Shown here in pieces: positions 44,451 to 56,950 of a stretch of DNA of 64,000 bases (its first letter is position 1; each line of letters begins with the position of its first letter). Below the pieces are notes generated by a model that did not search any database, had not been told where the DNA came from, and worked only from the letters and a program-made list of their open reading frames with translations. Location: NCBI RefSeq assembly GCF_020497125.1, contig NC_059075.1, positions 56,811,321 to 56,875,320 of the forward strand, written 5' to 3'. Both the position numbers and the translations under genes were made by a program. The stretch is from Mauremys mutica (Eukaryota > Chordata > Testudines > Geoemydidae).

Positions 44451-47400
44451 GAAAATAGAAGAATAGAAATAGAGGTAGATTAAAATAATTTCAAAGTACA
44501 CTCAAAAGGTATTTCCAAGGAAGGGATGGTAAATGCAATCCATGAGAATGCTTGTTTGCTTATGTAATAGTTGTCTGCACTTTGACAGATAGGCCCATTA
44601 TAAATGAGATAAGATATAAGGAAGACCCTTCTTATTAAAGCAGCAGTCTCTAATGAGTTAAGTATTGCACATAGATACTACCGTGATTGGCACCATGTAA
44701 ATACCTAATATAGATAGAGGGAAGTAATTCAGCCTCTAAACCATCCCCCATTACCACAGGCAAGACTGTTAACTGTTCACAGTTGTGTTTAGTGGTAGAC
44801 TGTTGTCTGTTCAGGGACCAGATAAACACAAATGAATCAGTTTAAGACATCTGGTTTGACTGAAACCATTGTTTCTCACCAACTAAGCCACCAAAACATT
44901 ATTTGTAAGAATGAAAGTCAACACAAATCACATCAGCATTATTCATATCCAAATTCAGCATAGTGTAACAATCTAGTCATAATTAATTCATTTTCTTTTC
45001 ATGTGACTCTCTTGTGTATCATCACAATTGCGTCATTAAAATAAAAAAGCCTTCAACAGGCTTACAAAATTAGTTTACAGCTTAAAAATAATTAGGCTTA
45101 GAAGGATTAGATTTTTATCAGTAAATATTGATAAATGTTAATTTCACTGCATACATACACACACTGATGAAAAAATATTTCCATTAATAATAACTGAAAT
45201 TTACAGATAGACAAAATAAGAAAAATGCTGTTTGAAAACTTATTAGAGTTTGATTTAAGGGTATTTACTTTGTATATTTTGACAATTTGTGTTTTAATGA
45301 TTATAAACCTTTAACTTTTTGAATCTCAATGTCTTCTGTCATTAAATAATTATTGTCTGACCCACACAAATTTTCCTGTGAAAATTTAAAAGGATAAAAA
45401 TAAAAAAAATGCTTAAAAATAAGCATTGGTTAGCCATCAAAATTATAAAAAATAATTGAATTCTTCTACACCTAAAAATAATGACACATGTAACAGATTG
45501 ATGTACTTGTGTCTGGAAAGATGGAAATTCTTTTCTTAAGAAAGTGAAATATAGGAAGGATTTATTCTGTCTGGATATCATGTTTTTCAGTGGAGGAATT
45601 TAATTTTTAAATGTCTTTGGAAAATAAAAGTTTTTACGTTAAAGAAGAAATTTTAACTCAAAGGAAAACACGAAGTGCTTCATTCGCAGCAAAAATAAAA
45701 AAGATAATTATAAACACACTAATAATTATTTGACATTTTGATGATGGGGAAACCAAGGTTTTGCCCAGTATGCTTTCTTCTAAAAATATATCCATACATA
45801 AAAAACATCTAGCTGGAAATTAAGATATTTGATTTTAAACATTTCAAGTGACAAAATGCTACTGTAATTATATTTATGCACTGTAAATAGGATAAACATG
45901 ACAAATTTTTATTATTCATTATTTGTATTACAATAGATCCTAAAGATACTAATCAGGGTGGAGTTTCTTTGTACTAGAAACTGTACTTAAGAAAATTCCT
46001 GAAGCAAAAAAGTGACATTCTAAATAAGTTTATTAGTATTTAGGGCCTGATCCAACTATACGCCTACCCATTGGCTTCAGTGGGAGCTGGGAGCTCAAAA
46101 TTAAGAATAAAAATCACATTTAAAAACATTTACTGAACTGCACTAGTAACGCCATAGATAACCAAAACAAATAATTTTATAAATCAGTTTCTCCTTACCA
46201 TTTGTACTGCTTACCGTTTGCATATTTCTAAGTGTGGATAGTGAAACTAAACTGCTGCTTCTCATCAGAATTGCTTTCCAGTTCTCAAATACCAGAACTC
46301 TGTTTACTTATCTAACTGATGCCCCATCCCTCCTGGAGATGGGAGCACTTTAGTGGTAAATGAAGTGACTTCTGTATTGTAAAGCACTTAGTGACCTTCA
46401 GGAAGAAAGTTTCCATACAAGTTATGAAAGTTATGCCCTAGCTACTGTGAGGAAATTATTTATTGATTTACATGGCATGATTGACAAGTATTAATGACAC
46501 GAGAGAATATATAAGCACAAACAATAAAGTACACATGTTCAGGGGAAAACTACTGAGTTTCCTTCCTTTGCTTACTAATTCACAGAGCAGCACTGGCATT
46601 TCCCAAAGAAGAGTACTCCCCTCAGAACTGTCTCTCATACACCAGAGGCTTGTTTCAGCACCCTGCAGTGGGAATAAGCGATTTGTATGCTTAGGCATTA
46701 TTAGCAAGCCAAAATTACTGAAATCAGGGGAAATCTACAACAAGGATAGTAAGAAATAGTTCACACCTTCTTTCTAGGGTGAGGCCAAATATACTTTGAA
46801 ATACTAAGATATTTCAATTTCTGGCAGGTGACTGTGCCGCAAGAAAGATTAGACTATTCCCAATATTCTGTCTCATTGTATTAACAGAAAAATTAAGAAA
46901 AAGGATTCAAGATTCTCAAAGCTAATCTTCAAAATATGCACTTATTTCTTTAATTTCATATGTTTATAGCAAAATGTTGATTGCTTTTCCACAATTTATC
47001 TTAATGATAAATTTATTTTGAAAATTATAGTCTCTTCAAAATACTTAATAATCATTTCTACTCAAATCAGTCAATGGCACTGTAGCTCTTTACAGAGCAT
47101 AGTGTATGTGCCAATGAGTTCTTTGAAGGCTGCTGAGTCCAATGCATGAGTGACAGTCTCATCCACAGGTAGGGCACACCCACGCACTAGCAATGCTCTG
47201 AATCTGAGCAGCAGATTCTTTCCTTCTCTTGCTGGTCATCACAAAGCTTGATCCAGTCCGCCTTGTAATGCCTGGCTCCATCTACAAGCCGACTCCATCT
47301 ACAAGCCAACCAGAGCAGCATTCTGTGCTCCTTTCCCAATCACTTCTACTAACTACAAGCAAATGTGCATGATTTCTGCTGGTCACTTCTCTCTATCCTG

Positions 47401-50400
47401 CAACCATTATTATGGTACCTGTATGCCTAAACACTTTAGGTGTCTTGGCAAGACCTGGTGAGGCTTTCATTGTAAGCCCAATGACTATAACTACAATATA
47501 AATATTGCTCAGGATCCCAGGCTTGCTGCTTGGTGACTTGCTGATAGTCACGTCTGTTCCCTGGATTTCTATGTTTCTCTGCACTCTTTTGTCTGCACAG
47601 ACCATCAGACTTCCACACAGTCACATATGGAATATGTCTTGAAATGACATTTCTGCACTTTTGCATTTGCACTTCTCCAGTGGCAGAGTTGATCAGCCCC
47701 ATCATCCTTTGTTTCATAGCTGGTTTCAGAATGGAGTTTTCAGATTTATTTTTTCCCCTAGCTACGTTGGTTTGTTTGTTTGGTTTTAAATAAATTGGTT
47801 ACTCCTGGTTAAGGGATGTCAATCTTAAAGTTAGTTGCCTCTTAAACTATAGAAAATAAACATCTCTTTCTGGTAGTTAGTCCATAACTGACATACAGAT
47901 TCTACTTGCTATTACTGCCTGGCAAAGGAAATTGTAGCTTTCACTGTAATAGATCAAGATTCAGAGAGCTGCAATTCCCTGGCTGAAATTTTCAGCTAAT
48001 GCACTTACACAGATAGCTTAGAAAAACACTGAAACAGGATATCCAGCTACTTCTACTGGTGCCAAAAGGAGCTGAGAAAATGACTTGAACATCAAAAGCG
48101 AGAAACTGCACAGACAGTGGAAGTTTATATAGATGCATACCAGATGAAGCACTTGCTCCTCCTCTTTATTATAAATTATTTATTTAACCTGCACTTGAAG
48201 TTCGCCAGCTCATGGAGTTCCAGTCTGAGCTAACAGGGAGGCCTACCAAAAGGACTACAACCAAGATGGCTGCCCAAGCCCGCGGACCCCATTCTCAGCA
48301 TGCTTGGAGTCAAGAGTGGGGACGGAAGGAACTAGAAACCCCTTCTGAAACCAAGAGATAAGCTTCTGCATGGGGTGATCAGGACAAGCACTCCACTGAA
48401 CTAAAGACAAGCACGGGCTGCACAGCCCCCAACAAGTTAGTTGTGGACAGCCTAACTCCAAATCCTGGTGATAACAAACACCTGTGACAGAAAAGGGAGA
48501 AGGCTTAAGCCGCATCTCAGTAGATAAGCTACCTTTATATCATGATAGCACTAAAAATATGCTAGGGTCTTTCCAAATTCAGAGTTCCCTGGACCGAAGA
48601 GCACACAGTCTAAAATGACAAAGGGTCATTTGACAAAGGGTAGGGAGAAAGAGAGACAACAGAGAAAAAAGTGACCATGGTGTTCAAACATATGACGTCT
48701 ATTAGGTATAAGTATGTTTGGGCTTTTTTAGTATTTAAATGAAGCAGACCAAGTTCCTCTACTACATCATCCTTCCACCACTCTACTCTTATCTTTCCTT
48801 GCAGCAATTTACATTCAACCTCTTTCTTTCATATATATGGGCAGCTTGCTCATAAGATACATACATTAAGATAATTAAGCAGATTACTGAGTCAACTATT
48901 TTCTTATCAAAGAAGTGAACCTTTGGGAGGGACTTCAATGAAGTCAGCACAGAGGCTTTGAATATCAGCACAAAAAGGATCTTGTAGGTTCAGGGAGTGG
49001 CATGGAAGGAACAGCTGAGATAGTTGTGCAATAAGCAAATGGTATTGTTGTAGAGTGTAGAGGATAAGGTGAACCAAGACACATTGTGTGGGGCCTTGAA
49101 CGTGATGGAGTGGAGGAGGGGCAGCCAGTTGGACTGAAAGAAGTGGATGATGCAGTCACTATGAAAGCCAAAGAAGATGAGCTAAGTACTGCATGTTGTG
49201 CAGACTAGAGGGCTGAGATATGGGTGTTGAGGAGGAGACTACTATAAACAAATAGAAAAACTTTGATGAGAATTTAAGAAAAAGGTGGATTCCAACTTGA
49301 CTAAAGCGAGCAGGATTAAAACAATCAAAATGATCGCCATTGTGTCAAAAAGACACTGGTAATTTTTAGAATATATTTCATAGATGTAACATAGTTCACA
49401 GATTTCTGACACAAAATCAAGGATTATATTAGAGTGTCTAGATCTTGACACTTATCTTCATTAACAGGATAACTAAATGTCTTCTTGCTTATCAGTAAAA
49501 ACATGTTTTAAAATGTTAGATGTCTTTATAACAGTGTAATGTTTGCAAATCTTTATTTTACAAATAATTAAAATTACCACAGTATAAAGAATGAGAAACA
49601 TTGTGAATACCCCAGCAAATGTGCACACCTGAAAAAATAAAATGGCAAAGATTTATTTTATAGCAGGCACCATATTTTGGCATAGTATAGAAAATCTAAT
49701 ATTTGAAAACAAAGGTGTCATTGAAAAACTGTCATCTCAGATACCAACTGAAAGTAACCAATAACAGCTTTAATTTCAACTGTTTCTAAATCTACAACAG
49801 TAAGCTACATTTTCAGACTCTGCCTCTTCAATTTTTAATAGCTACAAGTGATTATATTGTAGCTGATTGATAGCAATGGTATCTCTCTCACTCACACACA
49901 CTCCTCCCCCACACCGGGTAAAATTTCCTGAAAGGTCATAATTTTAATTAAGACCAAATCTCAAGACTTTGATGGTGACAATTCTTCTGGTAGTGTAGTA
50001 GGAAACAAGTTGGCAATTTGTTTGTTCCAGGACATACTACGTGTTCTTTGGATCAGCTCACAGTGTCAATATTGCTTTAGTTAAAAGCATATGGACACAA
50101 TCACATTCCAAGACACCTTATTTGGTGTCTTCATGGACTGAGGCTATTGTCTAACTATAAAATGTCAGCTTACCAAGGCAATAAGGATCTACTTTGCAGG
50201 CTCATGCCAATTCATGTAAATTATGCTTTCATCTGTTTAAATACAAGGATCCTTGAGTGATGAAAACAGTTATGACTGTCACAAACAGTTTGAAAGATTA
50301 AAGTAATTCTGCTGCTGGCATAAAAAACTTTGTTCCACATCTAAACACAAACTTTGTAAAGTCTGAAATATCATTTCTGGAAAGGATATAAAGTTTTAAG

Positions 50401-52249
50401 CAAACATTATCATCATTGCAAGGAAGCATGACATATTTTTCATGTTTGACAATAGACATAAATATCCTCCCACACTGTTTAATGTGAGAACTGCACATGT
50501 GCAGCAGAGCTAATAAAACATCTCAGTGAAAACAAATGAAAGGGGTGGATGGAGAAAAGAGTTATGATGAGTTAGAATGGCAAACGTAAAGCTTTGAAGT
50601 TGAAAAGTCATCATACTTGTACGATGTATTCACAAAATGCAGAATCAGTATTTGATATGCAGACTCAATAATCCAGATCCACAGAGGATGGTGTCTTGGA
50701 TAACTGGCTGTCTTTACAGAGAAATGTCTTCCAGTTGAAGAAGAAGCTTCGAGATCACAGAGGGTACTTAGAAAATCAAGGAGAATTCTAAACAGTTAAT
50801 TATTTTATGTTTATATGCTGTACATTACATATTACATTTTAAATGTAATCACATGATCACTGTCAGGCTTTTTTTGGAATTCTTTTTCTAGCCCAGTTTA
50901 TATAGCACCCAAAGGTGCTGAAGCTTTACAAACTAAAAAGGAGACAAGCTCCCTGTCTGGAGGAGATTATATCCTCAAGGACAATATACAATTGAAGGAG
51001 AGGGAATGGGAATCTAGGAAAAATAAAGGGTGCTTGTTAGTCTCATTATATTGATTTAGAATCAATTTGTTTAATATATTATTTTTTTAAATTCTTCTTT
51101 AACATTAATTTTGTAAATTCTTCATTGTTGGGAAGGCTATATTTTTGACTGTAATGTCATTGCAGAGAAGGAAAAGAGATTTAAGCAAACATTATCAGAC
51201 AGCTCCAACATATTTTTAGAAGTCAATATAGGCCAAGTTTTACAGAGCTCATGTAAACAGTAATCTAAAATACAGTTTCAATATTTGCATGTTTTTGAAA
51301 AGCAATAATATAGCTTTAAGGCTTTTAAAAAGAGTAGCACTGAAATTAGTTTCTTTCTAGTGTTTGACAGAGTTACATTTTGTGAAAATTTGTTCTGTTA
51401 ACATTAGTAGCAGAAGAGAAGTATAAAATAATATTAAGCACTGTCAAAGGGGTTAATACCTTTGAGTATGCCTGACTTCAGATCCGACATAGAACACTGT
51501 CGGTAGCCTATTTCATGGTTTATGTACTACTTCAACTTGTGACATTATTAGAATGTTTTGAGTGAATAGAGGTTACTCATACCCTAGTGTACCATCATCC
51601 TTCTGCGTGTAAAACTAGCAGGCTTTTTAGGTGAGCTTTAAACTAAATAAGAAAAGGTGCTTTTCCCAGCAAAGCACCACATGTACTTCCAGACATACAG
51701 AGTAAGGCAGAAGATAATGTTTTTCTGCAGCATAAGAAATTATTAAGAAAAGGAGCATTAGTTTACAGAGAAGTGTATATAATATAGTAAATAAGCAACA
51801 AGAAGCAAAAATGATGCTAGCTGAAACAGATTATGGTGTAGTAAACAGTGGAAATTTGGTGGGATGAATTTCATATCTGGAATATCATAATAGGTAGGTA
51901 CATTCTGTACAGATAGAAAGGAAAAGGAAAGGAGTATAAGTAGGCAAAAGTATCTACAATTTCATTATGAATAATATGGTGGTGAAATTCTTTGGGTAAA
52001 GATTTTAGGAAAGAAAAACAAAAGAGAAATATCAAAAAGCATCTGTTACAGGCCCCTAGGAAAGGAGTAAAGCAAGAATTTTTAAAATTTCTGGAAAAAA
52101 CTCTAGGTACATGAAATCACGGTAGACCCTAACTATCCAAACATTTTTTTAGTAAAAATATAGCCAAATATGCATCAACAAGATTTTAAATTACTTAGAA
52201 AACAACTTTCTGATCTAGAAAATACAGATTAGAAACAGAACCAAAAGGA
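44451..52249. other. FMN1 intron, sparse remnants
   Basis: Largely unassigned AT-rich intron. About 47080-47340 on the minus strand decodes to GVQMEPGITRRTG, ESAAQIQSIASA and CPTCG.DCHSCIGL, resembling the zinc-knuckle end of some non-LTR retroelement proteins (low confidence). About 48965-49220 may be another LINE piece. Short CCTGATCCAACT and TATATAGCACCC repeat fragments lie at about 46045 and 50890. No exon found. Confidence 0.4.
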
Positions 52250-52566
52250 AGGTTACTTACATGTAAAAGGAAGTTCTCTGAAATGTGTGATCCTTATCTG
52301 TATTCCACTGAGGGTTATGCACATGTGCCATACACTCAGAGACAGAACATTTTCAAAGTAGTAATGTCTGTCGGTTCATGCATGTGTCCTTGCACTGCCT
52401 CCTGGTTTCACCAGAGGCGATAAAGGGCGGAGCGGACCAACTACATCTTTGGTTCCTTCCCCAGGGCACATCTTCCATATCCGCAGCAGAGGGGAAGGAA
52501 GGTGAGATTGGAATTCAGATAGGGACCACACATCTTGAAGAACTTCCAGTCACAGGTAAGTAACCT
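52250..52566. repeat. 58-bp inverted repeat at the recombinase element terminus
   Basis: Arm 52250-52307 (AGGTTACTTACATG..., ending TATTCCA) and arm 52509-52566 (TGGAATTC..., ending GTAAGTAACCT) pair at roughly 80%. A third partial repeat of CTTCAAG.GATGGTCCCTA-type text follows at about 52575. Inverted termini are typical of DIRS-group elements. Confidence 0.75.
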
Positions 52567-53445
52567 CCCCTTCTTCTTCAAGTGATGGTCCCTACTGTAT
52601 TCTACTGAGAGTGATTAACAAGCGGTACCTAGATAGGGGGAGGGTATGAAGAATATGACTGAACCATGGAATGGAGTACCGCTGCGGTGAACAAGGCGTC
52701 CATTGCAGAATCATGCACTAGAGCATAATTAGAAGAAAAGGTGTGTATCTAACTTCATATGGCCACCTTGCATATGTCCACAAGGGGCACATAATGGAGC
52801 GTGGCAGTAGTTGATGCTTGCACTCTCATGGAATGGGCCCATATTCCACCTGGTGGGGACTGTCCTAACAATTGGTAGCAGAGCATAAGACACCCTTAGA
52901 CCCACTTGGGAGATTCTCTGGCTGGAGATGGCCTGCTCTTTTATTCTCTCCGCTATGGCGGCAAACAGTCTGGGAGACTTCCAGAATGGCTTCATGCTTT
53001 GCAGGTAAAAGGCCCGGTCCTTCAGTACTTGAGTGAGTGGAGCCTCCATTTCTCATTTGAGGTGTATGGTTTAGGAAAGAAAGGGGCTAGATGTATGGAT
53101 TAGTTGAAGTTGAAGAGGGAAACCACTTTTGGAAGAAATTTGGGATGCAGGCACAGTGAAACTTCATCCTTATGAAGAGTGGCGAAAGGGGGATTGCCAT
53201 CATGGCCCCCCAGTTTGCCAACCCTCCTTGCAAAGGTAATAGCAACCAGGAAGGTGACTTTCATGGAAAGAAGGGAAAGAGAGCAGGAGGCTAGAGGTTC
53301 AAAGTGATAGCTCATTAATGATGGAAGGATTAGGCTGAGGTCTCACAGGGGAACAATAGGTGAATGGGCAGGTATTTACGTACAAAGCCCTTCCAGAATC
53401 AGATTGTCAAAGGATGGGTAAAAACTGAATATCCATCCACTAGAG

Positions 53446-53875
53446 CAGAGGTGGCCAACCTATGGCTCCAGAGCCACATGTGGCTTTTCAGACATTAATA
53501 TGCGGCTCCTCATATGGGCACCGACTCCAGGGCTAGAGCTACAGGCGCCAACTTTCCAATGTGCTGGGGGGTGCTCACTGCTTAACCCCTGGCTCTGCCA
53601 CAGACCCTGCCCCCACTACACCCCTTCCTGCACCCTCCCCTGAGCCTGCTGTGCCATCGCTCCTCCTCCCTTTCCCCCAGATCCTCCTGCACACCACAAG
53701 ACAGCTGATCTGGAGGTGCGGGAAGGGAAGGGGAGGCACTGATCGGCAGGGCTGACGGTGGGTGGGAGGCGCTGTGAGCGGGGTGGGTGGGAGCTGCTGA
53801 TTTATTACTGGGGCTCTTTGGCAATGTACATTGGTAAATTCTGGCTCCTTCTCATGCTCAGGTTGTCCACCCCTG
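53446..53875. mobile_element. hAT non-autonomous element nested in the DIRS-like remnant
   Basis: Left end CAGAGGTGGCCAACCTATGG pairs with right end CAGGTTGTCCACCCCTG. The 8-bp flanks CACTAGAG (53438-53445) and TACTAGAG (53876-53883) differ at one base. The inside has AGCCACATGTGGCT and a C-rich block shared with 32681-32990. No transposase. Confidence 0.82.
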
Positions 53876-54433
53876 TACTAGAGGGTGGAAAGTGGTAATA
53901 GCTGTTGATCATGCACCTTGATGGAGCTCAGAGTGAACCCCAAAGCTTTCAGGTGGAGGAAATAATCTAAGAGCATTGGGATGCCCACAACCTCAAGGAC
54001 AAGACCTTTCTGTTGGGCTTAAGAAGTGAAATGCACCCATTTGGCTTGGTAGGATCATCTCATAGAGTCCTTCCTGCTATTGTAGAGGACATCTCGTTCT
54101 GCCAACAAACACTCCCATGTTAGTGGAGGCGTCCATCCAAAAACCAAGCTGTCAGGTGAGGCATCCACAGATTGGGGTGCTGGAGTCTGCCATTGTGTTG
54201 TGTGAGCAGTTCTGGAAACATCAGGAGCAGGAGAGGAGGATGCTTCGACATGGGGAGAAGAAGGGGAAACCAGAACTGGCAAGGTCAGAACGGAGCGATT
54301 AAGATGACCATTGCTCTCTCCTGTCAGAGTTTGTGAAGGATGTGTGGCAAGAGTGGTAGTATAGGGAAGGCATAGTTGATTTGGTCCAACCAGTTGACAA
54401 CCAGGGTGGTGCTGCCTTATAATAATAATAATA

Positions 54434-54571
54434 AGACAACATCTCCTAGAACTGGAAGGGACCCCGAAGGGTCATCGAGTCCAGCCCCCTGCCTTCACTA
54501 GCAGGACCAAGTACTGATTTTGCCCCAGATCCCTAAGTGGCCACCTCAAGGATTGAACTCACAACCCTGGC
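54434..54571 (-). mobile_element. Cry-type SINE, 5' truncated
   Basis: The minus strand carries the SINE body (CAGGGTTGTGAGTTCAATCC at the B box, GGCAGGGGGCTGGACTCGAT, TCTAGGAGATG) but lacks the A-box head. A GC-rich hAT end directly adjoins where the head should be. An (AAT)n run at 54419-54434 lies at the SINE tail. Confidence 0.85.
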
Positions 54572-54692
54572 TGCTGGCCTGGAGCGCCGCTGCTTCCCGC
54601 AGCTCCTGTTGGCCTGGAGCAGCAAACCGTGGCCACTGGGAGCTGCGATCGGCCGAAGCTGCGGACGTGGTAAACAAGTTTGAGAACCACTG
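54572..54692. mobile_element. hAT element, right-end fragment
   Basis: GC-rich text with GGCCACTGGGAGCTGCG ends in AAGTTTGAGAACCACTG, a CAGTGGTTCTCAAAC-type inverted end. The left part is missing. It lies between a truncated SINE and a CR1 tail, so this is a junction of three repeats. Confidence 0.6.
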
Positions 54693-56950
54693 ATTTAGTC
54701 TGACCTCCTGTATAACACAGGCCCTACATACACTCCCTGTATCTTTTAGAAAAAATCCACTCTTTATTTTAAAGTGGTCTGTAATAGAGAATCCACCACA
54801 ATTCTTGATAAATTGTTTCAATGGTTAATTACTCTGTCCAAAATTTACACTTTATTTCCTCTCTGAATTTGTCTAGCTTCAACTTCCAGCCATTGGATCA
54901 TGTTACACCTTTCTCTGCTAGACAAAAGAGCCCATTATCAATATTTATTCCTCATGTAGGTATTTATAAATTGCAATCAAGTCATCCCTTATTCTCTTTA
55001 TTAAGTTAAATAGATAGAACTCATTGAGTCTATCACTTCAGTCATTCTTGCGGCTCCTCTCTGAAACCTCTCCACTTCATCAACATCCTTCTTGAATTGT
55101 GGACACCATAACTGGACACAGTATTCCAGCAGTGGTCACACTCACCAAATACAGAGCTAAAATAACCTCTCTAACTTCAATTTGAGATTCCTGTTTATGC
55201 ATTCTAGGATCACAATAGCTCTTTTGGCCACAGCATCACACTTGGAGCTCATGTTCAGCTGATTATCTCACAATCTCCCCCTCCCCAAAATCTTTTTCAG
55301 AGTCACTGGTTCCCAGAATTGAGTTCCCCATACTGCAAGTATGGCCTACATTCTTTGTTCCTAAATATACACATGTACATTTAGTTGTATAAAACGCATA
55401 TAGTTTGCTTGAGCCCAGTATACCACAAGATCCAGATCCCTCTGAATTACTGACCTGTCCTCTTCATTATTTATCACTCCCTCAATCTTTGTGTAATCTC
55501 AGAACATTAACAGTAGTGATTTTGTGTTGTCTTCCAGGCCATTGATAAAAATGTTAAACAGTGTAGCACCAAGAACCAAGCCCTGCATGGCCTCATTAGA
55601 AAAAATATGATTCAATGATGATTCCCCATTTACAATTACATTTTGAGATCCATTAGTTAGCAAGGTCTTAATGTGTGCCATGTTAATTTTATATTGTTCT
55701 AGGTTTTTTTAATCAACAAGTTGTGTGATACCAAGTCATTGCCTTACAGAAATCTAAGTATAGTCAACATTATTACCTTTAACAACCAAACTTGTAGTCT
55801 CATCAACAAAAGATATCAAGTTAGTTTGATGGGATCTATTTTCCATAAACGCATGTTGATTGGTATTAATTATTTCCCCATCCTTTAATTCTTTATTAAC
55901 TGAATTCCGTATCAGCCGCTCTATTATCTTGCCCAGGATTAATATCAGGCTGACAAGCCTATAATTACTTGGGTCATCCATTTACTCTTTTTTAATATTG
56001 GCAAAACATTAACATTTTTCCAGTCTTCTGGAACTTGCCCAGCATTTCAAGACTTATTGAAAATCAACATCAATGGTCCAGCATGATCCTCAGCCAGCTC
56101 TTATAAAACTCTAGAATGAACGTTATCTGGGCCTCCTGATTTAAAAATGTGTAACTTTAGTAGCTGTGGTTTAACATCCTCCTGAGATACTAATGGAATG
56201 GTAAGAATGTTCCCATCATCATCATCTGAATATATCATCTTTTTTTTTCCCCAAATAGAAAACAGAAATCTTTATATAACACTTCTGCCTTTTCTGCATC
56301 TTTATTGATAATTTTACCATTTCCTTTTAGTAATGGATCAGTAAGATTGTTAGGATTCTTTTTGTTCCCAAAACTTCTTATTGTCCTTCTTATTGTCCTT
56401 AATCTGCTGGCCACAGATTTCTGCTTTTTTTCCTTTTTTCCTCATCAATTTTCTACCATTCCTAGTTTCTGATTGATATTAATTATTATTAACTTCCCCT
56501 TTCTTTCAGTTGTTTATATGTTGTTTTTTTATGGATGCCTTCACTTTCCCTCTAAACAAGATAGGAGTTTTAATCAACACAGCCTTCTTCCTCAATTGTG
56601 GCTTTTTGGGCATTGAGTAAAAAGTGTTATTCTGACGAAATTCTTCTTTTCAGATGATTTAGCTCACAATTGTTTTCAGCTTTGTGAAATTGACACTCTT
56701 AAAGCACCAAACATATATATTATTGGTCTGGATTTGATTCTGTTTGCACATTTATAAATGGGATAAAGTCACTGATCACTTGAACCTAAACTACAATTAT
56801 TTTTTAGATCTGTGCGCAGTTCCACGTCACCTGTCAATTGGATTGGTCTCAAAAGTCTGCATTGCTTAATAAATCCAAATGTCCCTCCCCACCATGTTCT
56901 AGCCACCTTTGGTACATGGTGCATCACAGACCTTTTCCCAAACAGCGCTC
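54693..56950 (-). mobile_element. CR1 LINE, 2.3 kb, endonuclease-RT-3' tail, dead
   Basis: On the minus strand, reverse-transcriptase text runs DDPSNYRLVSLILILGKIIE, then NQHAFMENRSHQTNLISF (about 55980-55760), then GLVLGATLFNIFINGLEDN (about 55560). The tail ends with the complement of TAGTCTGACCTCCTGTATAA near 54695. The copy is old: it is broken by stops and the usual YADD box was not found. It is the longest LINE copy in the window. Confidence 0.85.

Larger units (their letters stand above)
52250..54420 (-). mobile_element. DIRS-like tyrosine-recombinase retroelement remnant
   Basis: The minus strand at about 52930-52740 decodes to PPGGIWAHSMRVQAST, then TATLHYVPLVDICKVAI, then after a frameshift HTFSSNYALVHDSAMDAL. 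This matches the H-x-x-R box, the C-terminal helix and the nucleophile-Tyr region of tyrosine recombinases as found in DIRS-type retrotransposons. Stops and frameshifts make it dead. Its 3' side ends in a large stem (52250-52307 with 52509-52566). A hAT element (53446-53875) interrupts it; the assignment of 53876-54420 to the same element is tentative. Confidence 0.55.

Noticed and set aside
46190..46300. Possible minus-strand exon with donors GTAAGC and GTAAGG
   Set aside because: No open frame resembling formin and no acceptor of quality; likely chance.
47393..47717. Two overlapping minus-strand frames (70 and 93 codons)
   Set aside because: No recognised domain in either frame; adjacent text may be a decayed retroelement, but these frames could not be tied to it.
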